From positions 1-9,390 of the forward strand of contig CAYSJO010000212.1 of assembly GCA_964431285.1 (NCBI GenBank): DNA of 9,390 nt, read 5' to 3'. Origin of the DNA: CAUZFZ01 sp964431285 (GTDB lineage Bacteria > Planctomycetota > Planctomycetia > Planctomycetales > Planctomycetaceae). Below the pieces are notes generated by a model. It saw only the letters and a list, made by a program, of their open reading frames with translations, was not told the DNA's origin and ran no database searches. Position 1 is the stretch's first letter; every line of letters begins with the position of its first letter. Below are positions 7,137 through 9,390 of this stretch, one piece after another. Position numbers and translations under genes: made by a program.

Positions 7137-8654
7137 ATGTTTCAGACAATGCATATCAACCGCTCCACCAATCTGCTGACGCTGTACTTCGTTTTCTGCC
7201 TGGGCGTCAGTGCAGAGGCCGTACTCGCCGAACTTGCATCGCCCGCGCCGCTCGCCGACGCGGTTGAGCAGCGTGACAGCGACCAGGTGACGCGTCTGCT
7301 CGACCAGGGCGTCGAAGTGAACGCCAGGCAGGCAGATGGGATGACCGCGCTCATCTGGGCGGCGTATCACGACGACACTGACAGCGTTAAACAGCTCGTC
7401 AACGCAGGGGCTGATGCCAGGTTGACCAACCGTTACGGCATCTCCGCACTGTCGACCGCATGCCTCAACGGCAACGGAAATATCGTCAGCCTGCTGCTCG
7501 ACTCTGGTGCCGACGCGAACACAACACGCGACGGCGGCGAGACCGTCCTGATGACTGCATCGCGCACGGGCGTTTGCGACACCGTGGAGGCTCTGATCGA
7601 CGCCGGCGCGGACGTCAACGCCAAAGAACGTCGTGGCCAGACCGCCCTGATGTGGGCCGCTGCCGAAGGACACACCGACGTCGTCGACACTCTCCTTGTG
7701 GCGAACGCCGAGTACCGCAATCCGCTCAGTTCCGGCTTCACTCCGTTGTGCTTTGCCGTACGCAACGGCCACATCGACGTTGCGAAGCGCCTGATCAAAG
7801 CTGGCGTGGACGTCAATCGTGCCATGAAGGATGCAACAGGCGGTCGTGGCAAGCCTGCTCCAAACACATCACCCTTGATGCTCGCGTTGGAGAACGGCCA
7901 CTTCGAACTCGCCGCCATGCTGCTTGAAGCCGGGGCGGACCCCAACGATGACCGCACCGGCTTCGCACCTTTGCACGCGATGTCATGGATTCGCAAGCCC
8001 GAGAAGGGTGACGGTGAGACAGGTACGCCACCGCCGCGTGGCTCAGGAAAGCTGTCGAGTCTCGATATCGTCCGTGCACTTGTCGAGCACGGTGCCGATG
8101 TCAATTACGTTAAGAAGTCGGGCGGAGGCGGTCGTCTACGCATTTCTACTAAGGGAACAACTCCGTTCCTCTGCGCTGCCTCGACCGCTGATGTGGACTA
8201 TATGAAGCTCCTGCTCAAGCTCGGCGCGAACCCCAGGGCCATGAATGCTCTGAATCAGAACTCCCTGATGCTGGCCGCCGGCATTGACGAAAAGCCTGAA
8301 GGCGATGGCCCCGGTTCTCCCGGTGAACACTATGCGGCCGTCGTCTACTTGCTCACCCTCAATGTCAACGACATCAATACCACCGACAAAAATGGTCAGA
8401 CAGCAATGCACGCCGCGGCGTACAAGTCACTGCCTGAGGTCGTCAAGTTACTCGACGACCGCGGTGCCGATATCAAGGTCTGGGCTCGTAAGTCAAAGCA
8501 AGGCCGCACTCCGCTATCGATCGCTCAGGGTTTCCGTCCAGGGAATTTCAAGCCCAACTTCGAAACCGTTGCGGCAATCAGGCGAGTGATGCTCGACCAT
8601 GGTGTTCAGCCTCCCCCACCGCCAAAAAGGCGCAAGGAAAACTGGAGCAACTGA
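7137..8654 (+). CDS. Exported ankyrin-repeat protein of the DUF1592/DUF1552 cluster
   Basis: A 505-aa protein with a signal peptide (about 1-31: MFQTMHINRSTN, hydrophobic LLTLYFVFCLGVSAEAVLA) and then about ten ankyrin repeats. Typical units are seen at 69-100 (TALIWAAYHDDTDSVKQLVNAGAD), 102-128, 136-164, 168-196 (TALMWAAAEGHTDVVDTLL), 201-229, 245-272, 275-323 (with insert), 340-368, 374-415 (with insert) and 420-447. The last part, GRTPLSIAQGFRPGNFKPN followed by an ETVAAIRR helix, is a capping signature I associate with ankyrin proteins of this operon type. Gly/Pro-rich inserts interrupt the repeats at about 287-307, 327-339 and 384-398. The tail QPPPPPKRRK is poly-Pro and basic. The start at 7137 is one base after the DUF1552 stop and has no strong Shine-Dalgarno, so translation probably depends on reinitiation. 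An ATG at 7149 is an alternative that still keeps most of the signal. The likely role is a protein-binding scaffold for the two upstream products; this is inferred from context. Confidence 0.88.
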   Translation: MFQTMHINRSTNLLTLYFVFCLGVSAEAVLAELASPAPLADAVEQRDSDQVTRLLDQGVEVNARQADGMTALIWAAYHDDTDSVKQLVNAGADARLTNRYGISALSTACLNGNGNIVSLLLDSGADANTTRDGGETVLMTASRTGVCDTVEALIDAGADVNAKERRGQTALMWAAAEGHTDVVDTLLVANAEYRNPLSSGFTPLCFAVRNGHIDVAKRLIKAGVDVNRAMKDATGGRGKPAPNTSPLMLALENGHFELAAMLLEAGADPNDDRTGFAPLHAMSWIRKPEKGDGETGTPPPRGSGKLSSLDIVRALVEHGADVNYVKKSGGGGRLRISTKGTTPFLCAASTADVDYMKLLLKLGANPRAMNALNQNSLMLAAGIDEKPEGDGPGSPGEHYAAVVYLLTLNVNDINTTDKNGQTAMHAAAYKSLPEVVKLLDDRGADIKVWARKSKQGRTPLSIAQGFRPGNFKPNFETVAAIRRVMLDHGVQPPPPPKRRKENWSN

Positions 8655-8675
8655 CGGCGCACACTCTGGACGAAG

Positions 8676-8695
8676 CTTCGGTTCCTGGACCGAAG
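8676..8695. terminator. Small hairpin between convergent genes
   Basis: CTTCGGT (8676-8682) and ACCGAAG (8689-8695) form a perfect 7-bp stem with a 6-base loop, 22 bases after the ankyrin stop. No T-tract follows on either strand, so it is not a canonical intrinsic terminator. Its place in a 140-base convergent gap makes a transcription-end or RNA-stability role plausible. A second weak stem (TGCGC 8755-8759 / GCGCA 8766-8770) lies nearer the - strand gene. Confidence 0.3.
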
Positions 8696-8794
8696 ACCAT
8701 TCAAAGAACCTCGCAGGCATGCAGGATTCCGAGTTTCCAGCCGCTGCCTGCACTTGCGCCGGTTAGCGCACATCAAACAGCCACACAACGGGAT

Positions 8795-9390
8795 TCAGGC
8801 TTCCTTGTGGCCAACGCGAAAGTCGTTCTTTCCCGTCCAGTCCTCGCCCCGCAGCAGCCAGATCGGACGTGTCGCAAAATGGACCGCGTAGCCCGCATCA
8901 GTCCCTGCCGCGCTGGAGTTGCGATCAAACAACGACGTGCTCGGCATATAGCGGATTGCCAGCCCGGCTCGGCGACGTGTGGAACGATTCGGATTGGAAC
9001 CGTGAATCATGTAGACGTCATGCAGCGACATCTGGCCGGCTTCCAGTTCCACGTCTTCGGCGTCGCTCTCGTTGAAGACTCCGTCTGCAACTCGCTGGTT
9101 CAGCACGATGTCGTCGCTGTCTTCCTTCAGGTGATCGAACAGCTTCTGTTCGCGGTGCGAGCCGGGGACCACACGCAGACACCCGTTCTCGACGACGCTG
9201 TCGTCAATCGCGATCCACACTGTGCATGTCGCAAGCGGTCGGATCGGCCAGTAGTGCCCGTCCTGATGAAAAGGGACTTCCATGCCATCGCCAGCCGGTT
9301 TGCAGAAGCTCTGGCATCCCCACAGGATCACATCCGGACCAATCAACTGCGACACCATGTCGACAATTCCCGGATCCTGAGCGACTTCCA
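8795..9390 (-). CDS. PhyH-family Fe(II)/2-oxoglutarate dioxygenase, 5' end off the window
   Basis: The last 197 codons of a phytanoyl-CoA dioxygenase-family (PhyH) oxygenase. Such enzymes hydroxylate small substrates using Fe(II), O2 and 2-oxoglutarate in the cytoplasm. The iron-binding triad is visible: H41-Q-D43 in VPFHQDGHYWP, and the distal His in MIHGSNPNRS (H129 in fragment numbering). The arginine cluster after it (STRRRAGLAIRY, 136-147) holds the 2-oxoglutarate-binding Arg. WIAIDDSVVENGCLRVVPGSH (58-78) is the usual double-stranded beta-helix core. The frame is open and family-like upstream of the ATG at 9358 (VAQDPGIVD), so that ATG is internal and the true start lies beyond the right edge. 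Substrate is unknown; family members act on lipids, ectoine, mitomycin-type metabolites and others. It converges on the ankyrin gene and is not part of that operon. Confidence 0.85.
   Translation of the reverse strand, partial: EVAQDPGIVDMVSQLIGPDVILWGCQSFCKPAGDGMEVPFHQDGHYWPIRPLATCTVWIAIDDSVVENGCLRVVPGSHREQKLFDHLKEDSDDIVLNQRVADGVFNESDAEDVELEAGQMSLHDVYMIHGSNPNRSTRRRAGLAIRYMPSTSLFDRNSSAAGTDAGYAVHFATRPIWLLRGEDWTGKNDFRVGHKEA

Noticed and set aside
7020..7772. 250-codon - strand frame across the DUF1552/ankyrin junction
   Set aside because: It is a shadow of two well-supported + strand genes and has no plausible start context.
7300..8500. Recurring motifs across the ankyrin gene as a DNA repeat or CRISPR-like array
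   Set aside because: The similarity is at protein level (about 33-residue ankyrin units) with divergent codons; there are no identical direct repeats with spacers.
8795..9358. Treating the ATG at 9358 as the true start of the PhyH gene
   Set aside because: The frame continues upstream with family-like sequence to the window edge, and a 187-aa product would be short for the family.

Overview
The window looks like Planctomycetota chromosomal DNA. The basis is gene content: a sulfatase with an N-terminal signal peptide, a large haem protein built from the DUF1587/1592/1595/1588/1585 domains named after planctomycetes, a Tat-exported DUF1552 (HXXSHH) protein, a DUF3500 protein and a PhyH-type dioxygenase. 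Genus cannot be fixed from the sequence.

Left end (1-947): the window opens inside what looks like the 3' end of an insertion sequence. The last 35 codons of a probable IS256/Mutator-type transposase (2-109, +) are followed by about 30 bases of element end. This abuts a sulfatase gene read from the other strand. The sulfatase keeps its signal peptide, nucleophile motif and mid-domain lysine/histidine motif. It loses its whole C-terminal half near position 142 and then runs out of frame to a stop at 72. It is best read as a gene broken by an IS. A 189-base divergent gap separates it from the next gene.

Middle (948-3213): a spermidine-synthase-like methyltransferase-fold protein with an N-terminal export signal, then a 262-base gap, then a secreted DUF3500 protein with a good Shine-Dalgarno sequence. 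Both are on the + strand.

Right-centre (3432-8654): three + strand genes packed as an operon. They are a two-CXXCH DUF1592-family protein (786 aa), a DUF1552 protein with a Tat signal (448 aa) joined to it by an ATGA overlap, and a 505-aa exported ankyrin-repeat protein that starts one base after the DUF1552 stop. All three carry export signals, so they probably act together outside the cytoplasm. The sequence gives no substrate. This triad is the most interesting unit here: a recurrent but functionally uncharacterised planctomycete module rather than a wholly new one.

Right end (8655-9390): a 140-base convergent gap with a small hairpin, then the 3' part of a PhyH-family Fe(II)/2-oxoglutarate dioxygenase on the - strand, which runs off the window. 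No tRNA, rRNA, CRISPR array or riboswitch was recognised.
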